DNA of 64,000 bases, taken from 66-474 sp035688305 (lineage in GTDB: Bacteria; Pseudomonadota; Gammaproteobacteria; Xanthomonadales; Rhodanobacteraceae). Positions 42,202-51,316 of this stretch are shown piece after piece (position 1 is the first letter of the stretch; the number at the start of each line of letters is the position of its first letter). Made by a program: the position numbers and the translations under genes. The notes under the pieces are model-generated. The model had not been told where the DNA came from, did no database searches, and saw only the letters and a program-made list of their open reading frames with translations. The DNA lies in assembly GCA_035688305.1 (NCBI GenBank), contig DASSNC010000014.1, positions 1 through 64,000 on the forward strand, given 5' to 3'.

Positions 42202-43434
42202 TCAGTACAGCAACCGCGTCCTGATCGTCCCCGGAATCGCCGCCAGTTGCTCGCGCAACGTCTCCGACTGCGCGTCGGAGGCGTCCACGTCGATCACCAC
42301 GTAGCCAATGTCGCCGGTGGTCTGCAGGTGCTGGCCGTTGATGTTGACGCCGCCTTGCGAAAACACATCGTTGATGCGCGAGAGCACGCCCGGCACATTG
42401 CGGTGGATATGCAGCAGCCGGCTGCTGCCGGCGTGTTCGGGCAAGGACACTTCCGGGAAGTTGACGGCTGACAGGGTCGAGCCGTTGTCGCTGTAGCGGA
42501 CCAGCTTGGCGGCGACTTCGGTGCCGATGTTGAACTGGGCTTCCTGGGTGCTGCCGCCGACGTGCGGGGTCAGGATCACGTTGTCGAATTCGCGCAATGG
42601 CGATTCGAATTCCTCGTCGCGGCCCTTGGGTTCCCTGGGAAACACATCCACCGCGGCGCCGGCGAGGTGCCGCTCGCGCAACGCGTCGGCAAGTGCGTCG
42701 ATGTCAACGACGTTGCCGCGTGAGGCGTTGATGAGAACGGCGCCGCGACGCATTGTGGCGATCTGCGCGCGCCCGAGCATGCCCGCGGTGGCGGAGGTCT
42801 GCGGAACGTGCAGGGTGACGATGTCAGAACGCGCCAGCAGGTCGTCGAGACCTTGCGCGGATGTGGCATTGCCAAGCGTCAACTTGGGCTCGATGTCATG
42901 GAACAACACGTGCATGCCCATCGACTCGGCGAGCACGCCGACCTGGGTGCCGATGTGGCCATAGCCCACGATGCCGATCGTCTTGCCGCGTACTTCATAG
43001 CTGCCTTCGGCGGATTTGCCCCAGCCACCGCGGTGGCACTCGACGTTGCGCTCCGGCACGCCGCGCATCAGCATGATGGATTCGGCGATTACCAGTTCCG
43101 CGACGCTGCGGGTGTTGGAGTACGGCGCGTTGAACACGGGTACGCCCCGTGCGCGCGCGCCGGCGAGGTCGACCTGGTTGGTGCCGATGCAGAAGCAGCC
43201 GACCGCGAGCAGGCGGCGGGTGTGACCGAGGGCTTCGGCGTCCAGTTGCGTGCGCGAACGCAGCCCGACGACGTGGGCGTCGGCGATGGCCTCGAACAGT
43301 TGCGCGCGCGGCAACGCCTTGTCATGGTGCTCGACCCTGCTGTACCCCGCGTCGTGGAAAACCTCGATGGCACTCTGGTGGATGCCTTCCAGCAAAACGA
43401 TCTTGATGTCCTTCTTGGGAAACGAGGTTTTCAT
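42202..43434 (-). CDS. serA: D-3-phosphoglycerate dehydrogenase
   Basis: A 410-residue enzyme of serine synthesis oxidising 3-phosphoglycerate with NAD. The substrate domain, the Rossmann domain (GIVGYGHIGTQVGVLAESMGM in parts, about 157-177), the catalytic Arg/Glu/His set (ending LTPHVGGST) and a C-terminal ACT domain (about 335-410, SRLLHIHRNVPGVLSRIND) are all visible. Length and ACT domain match the E. coli type inhibited by serine. It diverges from the proline iminopeptidase gene, with 73 bases between the starts. Confidence 0.95.
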   Translation of the reverse strand: MKTSFPKKDIKIVLLEGIHQSAIEVFHDAGYSRVEHHDKALPRAQLFEAIADAHVVGLRSRTQLDAEALGHTRRLLAVGCFCIGTNQVDLAGARARGVPVFNAPYSNTRSVAELVIAESIMLMRGVPERNVECHRGGWGKSAEGSYEVRGKTIGIVGYGHIGTQVGVLAESMGMHVLFHDIEPKLTLGNATSAQGLDDLLARSDIVTLHVPQTSATAGMLGRAQIATMRRGAVLINASRGNVVDIDALADALRERHLAGAAVDVFPREPKGRDEEFESPLREFDNVILTPHVGGSTQEAQFNIGTEVAAKLVRYSDNGSTLSAVNFPEVSLPEHAGSSRLLHIHRNVPGVLSRINDVFSQGGVNINGQHLQTTGDIGYVVIDVDASDAQSETLREQLAAIPGTIRTRLLY

Positions 43435-43507
43435 GTCGTGGCGCGCAACGTCCGGAGGGCGGGACTGCTAGGCTACCCGGAATTCCGTTCCGCACGAAAT
43501 ACGTCGC

Positions 43508-44482
43508 ATGGATATGCAGGAAAGCACTCGCCGTACGCTGTACCCGGAAATCGAACCGTTTGATGCCGGGATGCTGCCTGTCTCCGGGCTGCATGCCTTG
43601 TACTACGAGCAGTGCGGGAACCCGCATGGCAAGCCGGTGGTGTTCCTGCACGGCGGGCCCGGTGCCGGATGCAACGCGAAGTGCCGCCGCTTTTTTGACC
43701 CGAAGGTTTACCGGATCGTGTTGTTCGACCAACGTGGTTGCGGACGTTCGACGCCGCATGCAGAGTTGCGCGAGAACACCACCTGGGACCTCGTCGCCGA
43801 CATCGAGCGCTTGCGCGAGCACTTGCGCATCGAGCGCTGGCAGGTGTTCGGTGGTTCGTGGGGTTCGACCCTCGCCCTGGCTTACGCTGAAACCCACCCG
43901 GAGCACGTGACGGAACTGGTATTGCGCGGCATCTTCATGCTGCGCGAGCGCGAGCTGAAGTGGTTCTATCAGCGTGGCTGCGACATGTTGTATCCCGATG
44001 CCTGGGAAAAATACCTCGCCGCGATTCCCGAGGCCGAGCACGCGGATTTGATCGGTGCGTACCACAAGCGGCTGACCTCGCATGATCCTGCCGTCCGGCT
44101 GGCGGCCGCGCAAGCGTGGTCGGTGTGGGAAGCCTCCACCAGTTTCCTGCTGCAGAATGAGGCGTACATCGCCGCCAGTGCCGGCGATGAATTCGCGCTG
44201 GCCTTCGCTGGCATCGAGAATCACTATTTCGTGAATCGCGGATTTTTCGGGCACGACGACCAGTTGTTGCGCAACGCATCGCGCTTGCACGGCATCCCCG
44301 GCGTGATCGTGCAGGGCCGGCATGACGTGGTGTGCCCCGTGCGCAGCGCGTGGGATTTGCATCGCGCGTGGCCGCAGGCAACGCTCGAGATCATTGCCGA
44401 TGCGGGGCATTCGGCGTTCGAGCCCGGCATCACCGATGCGTTGCTGCGAGCAACGGATGCCTTTCGCGCACGCGGCGCTTGA
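43508..44482 (+). CDS. pip: proline iminopeptidase
   Basis: A 324-residue alpha/beta hydrolase of peptidase family S33. It has the oxyanion motif HGGPGAG, the nucleophile Ser117 in GGSWGSTLAL, the Asp in GRHDVVCP and the His in AGHSAFEPG, plus the family's DQRGCGRSTPH. It cuts N-terminal proline from peptides in the cytoplasm. The start may be the ATG at 43508 or at 43514 two codons later. It is very like the Xanthomonas enzyme. Confidence 0.95.
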   Translation: MDMQESTRRTLYPEIEPFDAGMLPVSGLHALYYEQCGNPHGKPVVFLHGGPGAGCNAKCRRFFDPKVYRIVLFDQRGCGRSTPHAELRENTTWDLVADIERLREHLRIERWQVFGGSWGSTLALAYAETHPEHVTELVLRGIFMLRERELKWFYQRGCDMLYPDAWEKYLAAIPEAEHADLIGAYHKRLTSHDPAVRLAAAQAWSVWEASTSFLLQNEAYIAASAGDEFALAFAGIENHYFVNRGFFGHDDQLLRNASRLHGIPGVIVQGRHDVVCPVRSAWDLHRAWPQATLEIIADAGHSAFEPGITDALLRATDAFRARGA

Positions 44483-44515
44483 CCCGCTGTTCGATGCGTC
44501 CCGCGCGCCGCAGTC

Positions 44516-44544
44516 AAAAAAGCGCCCGGCATCGCCGGGCGCTT
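44516..44544 (-). terminator. terminator between pip and psiF
   Basis: Perfect 10-bp stem AGCGCCCGGC-ATC-GCCGGGCGCT (44521-44543). On the - strand it is followed by a TTTTTT run, so it ends the psiF transcript; it may also slow transcripts leaving pip. Confidence 0.85.
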
Positions 44545-44568
44545 GGTTCGAGACGCTGAAGGCGATGC

Positions 44569-44901
44569 TCAGCCCTTGAGGCAGGTGCTCATGAAGCTCT
44601 TGCGCTCGGCGCCCTTGAGATTCTTGGTGTTCGCGTCGGCGTTGCAGGTCTTCATCTTTTCCTGCTGGCTGGTCTTGGCCGTCGTCTTGCCGTGCATGCA
44701 GTCGCTCATGAACTTCTTGTGTGCGTCACCCTTCATGCCCTTGGACTCGTGGCTGCAGGTCGCCATCTTCTGCTGCTGCGCGGTCATGGGCTTGTGCTCG
44801 GTTGTGCTCGTTGCGGCCTGCGCGCCGGTGGCAAACGCCGGGGCGGCAGCGAGTGCACCGAGGGACAGGCCGAGTGCCAACATCGTGGTACGAATCCGCA
44901 T
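44569..44901 (-). CDS. PsiF-repeat exported protein
   Basis: A 110-residue protein with a signal peptide (to about residue 24, PAFA) and two PsiF repeats of about 35 residues (QQQKMATCSHESKGMKGDAHKKFMSDC and QQEKMKTCNADANTKNLKGAERKSFMSTCL, each shown in part). Each repeat has two cysteines. PsiF is phosphate-starvation inducible in E. coli; its function is unknown. No Pho box was recognised here. It is convergent with pip and separated by a terminator. Confidence 0.9.
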   Translation of the reverse strand: MRIRTTMLALGLSLGALAAAPAFATGAQAATSTTEHKPMTAQQQKMATCSHESKGMKGDAHKKFMSDCMHGKTTAKTSQQEKMKTCNADANTKNLKGAERKSFMSTCLKG

Positions 44902-45048
44902 GATCTCTCTCCTGATTGAGCGGGGCCGGCGAGCGCCGGCGCAGGCACTATAGCGTTCGGCATGCAGGAAAAACTGAACTGTGGCCCGCCAGCAAGTCAG
45001 GTGGTGCCGGTGTTCAGCCTGTAAGGGGAGAGGCGTTACGGATTCGCG

Positions 45049-45077
45049 AAAATGCCGGCTGTGGCAGCCGGCATTTT
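45049..45077. terminator. bidirectional terminator before the aminotransferase gene end
   Basis: AAAATGCCGGC (45049-45059) pairs perfectly with GCCGGCATTTT (45067-45077) around a 7-base loop. It lies 66 bases beyond the 3' end of the leftward class III aminotransferase gene and is its likely terminator. The 241-base gap 44902-45142 holds nothing else. Confidence 0.8.
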
Positions 45078-45142
45078 CTTCAGTTCCATCCGCATGGGGG
45101 AGCGGCGGCGCGGCTTGCGACGTCGGTTCGGCCGTGTTGCCG

Positions 45143-46648
45143 TCAGGCGGCTGCGCGCTTGGCTTCCAGCTGCTGGCGCGGGCCTTTCAACAACGCCTCG
45201 CGAACGTGCGCAACCAGCAGGTCGCACTCGGCCTCGGTCATCGCGAAGTGCGGGGTGAAACGCAGCGAATTGGCGCCGCCATGGATCACGTTGATGCCGC
45301 GTTCGCGCAGGTACTCCTCGGTCGAGCCTGCGCCGAAGCATTTGTATTGCGGCGCCAGTTCGCAGGAGAACAACAGACCCGTGCCCTGGACCTTGGTGAT
45401 CAGTCCGCCCAGTTCGTCCATCAGTGCATTGAATTTTTGCACCACCTGGACGCCGCGCTGGCGGATGTTGGCGCGCAGTTCCGGGGTGATCCCGGCGAGC
45501 ACCGCGCAGGCAATATCCAGTGCACGCGGGTTGCCGGTCATGGTGTTGCCGTAGATGCCCTTCTTGTAAAGGCCGGCGGCACGCGCATTCACGGCCAGCA
45601 CCGACAGCGGGAACTGGCCGCCATTGAGCGCCTTGGAATAGGCTTCCATGTCGGGCGCCGGCAGCTTTTCGAAGCCTGGGTAGTCGACGATCGAGAGCAC
45701 GCCCTGCGCGCGCAGGCCCGCCTGGATCGAGTCGACCAGCAGCAAGGAGTCGTGTTTCGTGGTCAGCTCGCAGGCGGCGGCGTAGAACTCCGGGGTCACG
45801 GCGCGACCGGGGTCGCCTTCGCCCATCACGGGTTCCAGGAACATGGCTTCGAAGAACCAGCCGTTCTTTTCCGCCTCGTCGAACGCAGCCCGCAGTGCGG
45901 CCACGTCATACGGCGGAATCACGACCACCGAATGCTCGTCACGGAAGCTGGCGAGGTTGGCCTGATAGGCCTTGCGGCTGGAGTCGGAATACAGCGCGGG
46001 GCGCTCGGTGCGGCCGTGGAAGGCACCCTTCACGACGAGCCGCTTGATCGTGCGGCCGGCGTATTTCGCGCCCGGGTCGGTCATCAGCTTGGCATTGACG
46101 TCGGCGATGCGCGCGGCCAAGGTCACGGACTCCGAACCGGAATTCAGGCACATGAATTTCGCGAACGGATGCTCGCCACGATGGTGGCCGATCTCCTTGC
46201 GCAGCGCCTCGCTGAAGGCGTGCTGCGCCAGCGACGGCGTCATCACGTTGGCCATCACCTGCGGCTTCGCCAGCGCTTCCATCACTGCCGGCGGGTTGTG
46301 GCCGAAGCCGAGCATGCCGTAACCGCCGCAGTCGTAAAGCACCGCGCCCTTCAGGGTGACGAACCACGCCCCGCGCGCCGCCAGTGGCACGAACGGGCAC
46401 ACGGCGTCATCGGGGTAGAAGTTCACGAAGCCGGATTGCAGCGCGTGCAGTTGCGCATCTTCGTCCAGCCCCAGCACCTCGGGGTGTTGCGACCGCAGTT
46501 GCGCGAACGCGGCCTGCGCGTCGGCGATCGCGCCAGCGAGGTCGGCATCGGTCGCGGCGAAGCGCTCGATCGTGGCGTCGTCCAGCCCGTGGGTGCGGAC
46601 CTGGCCGCCTTGATCACGCAGTTCGCGCAGCATTTCGATGGCTTTCAT
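45143..46648 (-). CDS. class III aminotransferase (PLP-dependent)
   Basis: A 501-residue enzyme of the ornithine/acetylornithine/4-aminobutyrate transaminase fold. The PLP lysine is Lys339 in YSKALNGGQFPLS; GSESVTLAARIA binds the cofactor phosphate. An N-terminal extension of about 80 residues precedes the fold. I start at the ATG at 46648 (GGAG site 7 bases upstream), although the frame stays open further. The substrate cannot be deduced from the sequence; an omega-amino acid or a lysine/diaminobutyrate-type amine is likely. Confidence 0.82.
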   Translation of the reverse strand: MKAIEMLRELRDQGGQVRTHGLDDATIERFAATDADLAGAIADAQAAFAQLRSQHPEVLGLDEDAQLHALQSGFVNFYPDDAVCPFVPLAARGAWFVTLKGAVLYDCGGYGMLGFGHNPPAVMEALAKPQVMANVMTPSLAQHAFSEALRKEIGHHRGEHPFAKFMCLNSGSESVTLAARIADVNAKLMTDPGAKYAGRTIKRLVVKGAFHGRTERPALYSDSSRKAYQANLASFRDEHSVVVIPPYDVAALRAAFDEAEKNGWFFEAMFLEPVMGEGDPGRAVTPEFYAAACELTTKHDSLLLVDSIQAGLRAQGVLSIVDYPGFEKLPAPDMEAYSKALNGGQFPLSVLAVNARAAGLYKKGIYGNTMTGNPRALDIACAVLAGITPELRANIRQRGVQVVQKFNALMDELGGLITKVQGTGLLFSCELAPQYKCFGAGSTEEYLRERGINVIHGGANSLRFTPHFAMTEAECDLLVAHVREALLKGPRQQLEAKRAAA

Positions 46649-46722
46649 GGGGCATCTCCAACCTCGGTACTGCGCCGAAGCGCGTGCCGTAAGTGTTTCA
46701 AGTGGAAAGAATTTGTCCACAT

Positions 46723-46751
46723 ATTCTAGCAGGACGGGGGTATTTCCGTAA
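46723..46751 (-). promoter_or_regulatory. candidate sigma-70 promoter of the aminotransferase gene
   Basis: Read on the - strand: TTACGG (46751-46746), 17-base spacer, TAGAAT (46728-46723). The -10 is good, the -35 weak. It lies about 75 bases upstream of the ATG at 46648 in an AT-rich patch. Confidence 0.4.
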
Positions 46752-46854
46752 CCCCGCATGACGGCTGTCAGAAGTGATGCCTGACGTGCGGGGCTTTCGT
46801 GCCGGTGGCCGTTGCGGCAAGCTGCAAGCGCAGGAAATCCGGGGATTTGAACGC

Positions 46855-47448
46855 ATGCAAGCCTTGATCGCGACGTCACATTGGCATTTGATCGCGTTGT
46901 ACGTGGCGATGTTCATTTGCTACGCGCCGGAGTGGGTCGGTACGTACTTCCAGAATCCGGAAAAAGGCGCGGTCGGGCGCGATCGCGGCTCCTACGCGTT
47001 GTTGCTGATCGCGATTTTCGCGGGGATCTTCCTGGCGTTCTTCTGTACGTTCGGATTTCCCGCGGCGACGATCACGTTCTGGCAGCCCGGCTGGTTCTGG
47101 CTGGGAATCGCGCTGATCCTCGGCGGCGCGGCCTTTCGCTGGTACGCGATCAAGGTGCTCGGCAAGTTCTTCACCCGCAGCGTGGCGACACGCGCGCAGC
47201 AAACCGTGGTGCAGCACGGGCCGTACCGGTTGATCCGGCATCCTTCGTATTCCGGGGCGTTGCTGAGTTTTCTCGGCGTGGGCCTTGCGATGACCAACTG
47301 GCTCAGCGTGCTGGCCATCATGGCGTTCGCGCTGGCCGGTTACGGCTATCGCGTGCGTGTCGAGGAGCGGGCGCTGAGCGCCGATCTTGGCCAGCCCTAT
47401 GGTGATTACATGCGCCGGACACGGCGGTTCGTTCCGTATGTATGGTGA
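46855..47448 (+). CDS. ICMT/PEMT-family membrane methyltransferase
   Basis: A 197-residue integral membrane protein with four to five helices. It ends with the isoprenylcysteine carboxyl methyltransferase pattern: VQHGPYRLIRHPSYSGALL (SAM-binding RHP motif) and VEERALSADLGQPYGDYMRRTRRFVPYVW in parts. Bacterial members methylate phospholipid headgroups, small lipophilic acids or other membrane substrates; prenylated proteins are unlikely. The start is the ATG at 46855; an upstream ATG at 46774 would add soluble residues. A DesK-like kinase gene follows after 33 bases. Confidence 0.82.
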   Translation: MQALIATSHWHLIALYVAMFICYAPEWVGTYFQNPEKGAVGRDRGSYALLLIAIFAGIFLAFFCTFGFPAATITFWQPGWFWLGIALILGGAAFRWYAIKVLGKFFTRSVATRAQQTVVQHGPYRLIRHPSYSGALLSFLGVGLAMTNWLSVLAIMAFALAGYGYRVRVEERALSADLGQPYGDYMRRTRRFVPYVW

Positions 47449-47481
47449 GCCGCCCATGCCGCACACGAGTAGGATGTTGCC

Positions 47482-48711
47482 GTGTGGTTGACTGACATCA
47501 ATTCACGACTCGCGGCCAGGGCTGCGCCCGATTCCATCCTCGGCGCGGAAGCGGCGGATGCCCGCCTGCACGGTACGCGCGCGTTTCCGTGGATCTGGCT
47601 GATCTGGCTGGTATGGCTGTTCGGTCCGCCGGTGTTCGGCATCAGCGAGTACTTCCCGAAGTGGTTGTGGCCGACGCTGGTCAGTCTGCCGATATTCCTG
47701 GTGTTGTACGTTGCGGCACATATGTGCCGCCGCCGCCGGGTCGTGTGGTATGCAGGGGCAGTTGCGGCGATTGCGCTGGCGCTGGTCCCGTTCAATCCGT
47801 ATGCAGGCACGTACCTGATCTACGCGTGTGCGCTGGCGGCGGATTGGGGGTCGCCGAAACGTGCATCCGGTTTGATGCTGGCGCTGATGGTCGTGTTCGG
47901 GATCGAATGGCTCGCGCTGCACCTGCAGTGGCAGTACCTGGCGAATTTCTGGGTGCTGTGCCTGATCGTGGGTGGCATGGGAATCTACGGTTCGCTGCAA
48001 CGCCAGCGTCGTGCCGAACTGCGCCTGAGCCATGACGAGATTCGCCGGCTTGCCGCCAGCGCCGAGCGCGAGCGGATCGGTCGCGACCTGCATGACTTGC
48101 TGGGCCATACCTTGTCGATGGTGACCTTGAAATCCGAGCTGGCGGGGCGTTTGATCGAACGCGACCCGGTTGCGGCCCGGCGAGAAATTGCCGACGTCGA
48201 GCGGGTTGCGCGCGAGGCGCTGTCGCAGGTGCGCAGCGCGGTCAGTGGCATCCGGGCGGCGGCGGTGGCGGCGGAGCTGGCGTCGGCACGACTGCTGCTG
48301 GAAGCCGCCGGTGTGCAGATGGAGTATTGGTGTGGTCCGCAGGAATTGCCGTCCAACGTCGAGAATTGCCTGGCGCTGGTGCTGCGCGAGTCGGTGACCA
48401 ACATCCAGCGGCACGCGCGTGCGAACCGCGTCGAAATCACCGTGCTGGCCGGGCCTGAACGCGTGGTGATGCGCGTTCGTGACGATGGCCGTGGCGGCGT
48501 CAACGAGCGTGGCAATGGCCTGAGCGGAATGCGTGAACGTGTCGCCGCACAGGGAGGCGAGCTCAAGATCGAATCGCCGCGGGGGCGCGGTACCAGCATC
48601 GAGGTTTCGCTGCCGCTGCTGGCACCACCGAATCCGATGCCGGACCGCACGCTGCGGCCGAGTTCGAATGTCACCGTTTTGCCGGTGCGGCAAGCAGGCA
48701 GCCAGTCATGA
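47482..48711 (+). CDS. DesK/NarX-type sensor histidine kinase
   Basis: A 409-residue kinase with four to six N-terminal membrane helices (about 40-170), a coiled segment, HisKA_3 with His204 (RDLHDLLGHTLSM) and a HATPase domain (RESVTNIQRHA, DDGRGG, GLSGMRERV). There is no periplasmic sensor, as in DesK, where the membrane helices sense lipid order. The GTG at 47482 has a GTAGGA site. The stop overlaps the regulator start by ATGA. Confidence 0.9.
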   Translation: MWLTDINSRLAARAAPDSILGAEAADARLHGTRAFPWIWLIWLVWLFGPPVFGISEYFPKWLWPTLVSLPIFLVLYVAAHMCRRRRVVWYAGAVAAIALALVPFNPYAGTYLIYACALAADWGSPKRASGLMLALMVVFGIEWLALHLQWQYLANFWVLCLIVGGMGIYGSLQRQRRAELRLSHDEIRRLAASAERERIGRDLHDLLGHTLSMVTLKSELAGRLIERDPVAARREIADVERVAREALSQVRSAVSGIRAAAVAAELASARLLLEAAGVQMEYWCGPQELPSNVENCLALVLRESVTNIQRHARANRVEITVLAGPERVVMRVRDDGRGGVNERGNGLSGMRERVAAQGGELKIESPRGRGTSIEVSLPLLAPPNPMPDRTLRPSSNVTVLPVRQAGSQS

Positions 48712-49310
48712 TCAGGGTCCTGATCGCCGAAGACCAGGCCATGGTGCGCGGCGCACTGGCGGCGCTGCTGGCACTGGAGCCGGATATCGAAGTCGCCGGT
48801 TCCGCGTGCGATGGCGAAGCAGCGTGGCGCGAAGTCGAGCGCCTCAAGCCCGACATCCTGATTTCCGACATCGAAATGCCGGGTCTGACCGGGTTGGAAT
48901 TGGCGCAGCGGATCCAGCGCCACGAGTTGCCCATCAAGGTGGTGATCGTCACGACCTTCGCGCGGTCCGGGTACCTGCGTCGCGCACTCGACGCGGGCGT
49001 GTCGGGCTACCTGTTGAAGGATGCCCCGGCGGAAAAACTTGCCGACTCGCTGCGCATGGTGCAGCGCGGCGGGCGCGCGATCGATCCGGAACTGGCTCTG
49101 GAAGCCTGGACGGAAGCCGACCCGCTCAACGATCGCGAACGCCAGGTGCTGCGCCTCGCCGGCGAGGGCAAGAGTGCTGGCGAGATCGCGCAGATGTTCA
49201 GACTTTCGCACGGCACCGTGCGAAATTACCTGTCCGAGGCCATCGGCAAGCTGGGCGTGACCAATCGCATCGAGGCGTATCGGCTGGCGCGGCAGAAAGG
49301 CTGGCTGTAG
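48708..49310 (+). CDS. NarL/DesR-type response regulator
   Basis: A 200-residue regulator: receiver domain with Asp54 (LISDIEMPG) and the LuxR-type helix-turn-helix (about 138-195, NDRERQVLRLAGEGKSAGEIA and HGTVRNYLSEAIGKLGV in parts). It is translationally coupled to the kinase. Close to DesR in layout. Its targets are unknown; the upstream methyltransferase gene is a candidate. Confidence 0.92.
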   Translation: MIRVLIAEDQAMVRGALAALLALEPDIEVAGSACDGEAAWREVERLKPDILISDIEMPGLTGLELAQRIQRHELPIKVVIVTTFARSGYLRRALDAGVSGYLLKDAPAEKLADSLRMVQRGGRAIDPELALEAWTEADPLNDRERQVLRLAGEGKSAGEIAQMFRLSHGTVRNYLSEAIGKLGVTNRIEAYRLARQKGWL

Positions 49311-49416
49311 GAAGGCCGGACCGCTGTCGCTGCGCCGCGCGCAACACGTCGGGCCATCCGACCGCCCTACAATGTGGCCCCAAGCGTTTTCGCTTGCGAC
49401 CAGCAACGGGGTGTCC

Positions 49417-51222
49417 ATGAAAGTTTTCCGCACGGTGGCAGCGTTGGCTGCGATGGCTTGCGTTGCCACGGCGTTCGCGGCCAGCGCGCCGATCACGGGC
49501 TTTCCACCGCAGCTGCCCGCGGCCGACATGGTCTTGCGCGACGCGACCATCGCGACGCTGGATCCGTTGCAGCCGCGCGCACAGGCGTTGGCCATTCGCG
49601 ATGGCAGGATCCAGGCCCTGGGAAGCGATGACGCCATCGCGCATTACATCGGCCCGAAGACCAGGGTGCTCGACCTGCACGGCGCATTCGTGACGCCTGG
49701 TTTCATTGAGGGCCACGGGCACCTGCTGCAAACCGGCGAATCGCTGCTGCAGTTGAACGTCGGCACAGCGCCAAGTTGGGACGCGATCGTGGCGCAGGTG
49801 AAGGCCGCGGCTGTGAAGGCCAAGCCCGGACAGTGGATCGTGGGGCAGGGTTGGCAGCAAACCAAATGGAACAAGGTTCCGCAGCCGAACGTCGGTGGCT
49901 TGCCGCTGCCGGCGTCACTGGATGCGGTCTCGCCGGACAACCCGGTGATCCTGCTGCACGCGAGCCGGCATGCGCTGTACGCCAATGCCGCGGCATTGAA
50001 GGCCGCCGGCATCACCGATGCCACGCCTGATCCCGCCGGTGGTTCCATTGTGCGCGACGCACACGGCCACGCCATCGGCATGTTGAACGATACCGCAGCC
50101 GCGCTTGTGTATGCCGCCTACGAGAAACACCTTGCGACGCTTTCCGATGCTGCACGGGCCGCGCGTCGCGAGCGCGCCCTGCAACTCGCGCTGCAGAACG
50201 AGGTCAGCAAGGGCATCACCAGTTTCGTCGACATGGGCGAGGATTTCGCGACCATCGACTGGCTGAAACAGCAGGCGGCGAAAGGCTTGCCGCTGCGCCT
50301 GTATGTCAACGTCGCGGGCGAATCGGTGACGGCGCTCGACCAGCATCTGGCTGGCTACCGCACCGTCGGTTATGCCGACAATCACTTCAGCGTGCGCGGT
50401 GTCGGCGAAATCCTGTCGGACGGCGCACTCGGCACCCGCAGCGCGTGGTTCCTGAAGCCGTACAGTGACGATCCTGGTGTCACCGGCAAGAACGTCACGT
50501 CGATGAGCGAGGTTCGTCAGATCGCCGAGATAGCCGCGCGCGACGGCTTCCAGTTGTCGGTGCACGCGATCGGCGATCGCGCCAATCGCGAAGTGCTGGA
50601 CGTCTATGCGGACATCTTCGCCAGGGATCCCGCCGCGCACGCGCTGCGTTGGCGGATCGAACACGCGCAACACTTGAATCCCGCCGATCTGCCGCGCTTC
50701 GCGCAGCTCGGCGTGATCGCCTCGATGCAGTCCATCCACGCCTGTTCGGATGCGCCGATGGTGGTGGCGCGCCTTGGCGAACAGCGCGCCGCGGAAGGCG
50801 CCTACGCGTGGCACAAGCTGATCGAATCCGGCGCGATCGTGCTGGACGGTACCGATACCCCGGTTGAGGACACCAATCCGATCCCGAACTTCTATTGCGG
50901 CGTCACCCGCGCCTACCGGCATGGGCAGACCTTCTTTCCATCCGAGGTGAAGACGCGCCTGCAGGAGCTGAAGTCCTACACCTGGAATAACGCTTACGCG
51001 CTGTTCGAGGAACACGAACTTGGTTCGCTGTCACCCGGCAAGCTGGCCGATCTCGACGTGTTTTCCGGTGACCTGTTGACCATGCCGGCTGACGACATCC
51101 TGCGCACGCGGGTGCTGTACACCATCGTGGGCGGCAAGGTCGTGTACCAGCGGCCGGGCGCGGACAAGTGGCGCAAGGGCCAAACGTTCGAGGCGATGCC
51201 GGAATTCAACCACGCCGAATGA
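49417..51222 (+). CDS. exported amidohydrolase (YtcJ-like)
   Basis: A 601-residue metal-dependent hydrolase. A signal peptide (MKVFRTVAALAAMACVATAFAA in parts, cleavage about 22) precedes the YtcJ-type composite domain: DMVLRDATIATLD at the start, the metal HxH in EGHGHLLQ, HAIGDRANREVL and the late Asp in VLDGTDTPVED. These proteins act on amide or related bonds; substrates are mostly unknown. GGGG precedes the ATG at 49417. It has no obvious operon partner; queA starts about 95 bases downstream. Confidence 0.87.
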   Translation: MKVFRTVAALAAMACVATAFAASAPITGFPPQLPAADMVLRDATIATLDPLQPRAQALAIRDGRIQALGSDDAIAHYIGPKTRVLDLHGAFVTPGFIEGHGHLLQTGESLLQLNVGTAPSWDAIVAQVKAAAVKAKPGQWIVGQGWQQTKWNKVPQPNVGGLPLPASLDAVSPDNPVILLHASRHALYANAAALKAAGITDATPDPAGGSIVRDAHGHAIGMLNDTAAALVYAAYEKHLATLSDAARAARRERALQLALQNEVSKGITSFVDMGEDFATIDWLKQQAAKGLPLRLYVNVAGESVTALDQHLAGYRTVGYADNHFSVRGVGEILSDGALGTRSAWFLKPYSDDPGVTGKNVTSMSEVRQIAEIAARDGFQLSVHAIGDRANREVLDVYADIFARDPAAHALRWRIEHAQHLNPADLPRFAQLGVIASMQSIHACSDAPMVVARLGEQRAAEGAYAWHKLIESGAIVLDGTDTPVEDTNPIPNFYCGVTRAYRHGQTFFPSEVKTRLQELKSYTWNNAYALFEEHELGSLSPGKLADLDVFSGDLLTMPADDILRTRVLYTIVGGKVVYQRPGADKWRKGQTFEAMPEFNHAE

Positions 51223-51316
51223 CGACCCCCGCGCACGCTGCGCCGTGCCGCGAACGCACCGATAATGGCGGGTTCGCGGGTCGCATCCGGCGCCCGCAGG
51301 CACGAGTGTCGCGTCC

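Noticed and set aside
47488..47501. TTGACTGACATCAA, an FNR-like near palindrome
   Set aside because: It lies inside the first codons of the DesK-like gene, only one half-site equals the other three boxes, and a chance match is likely.
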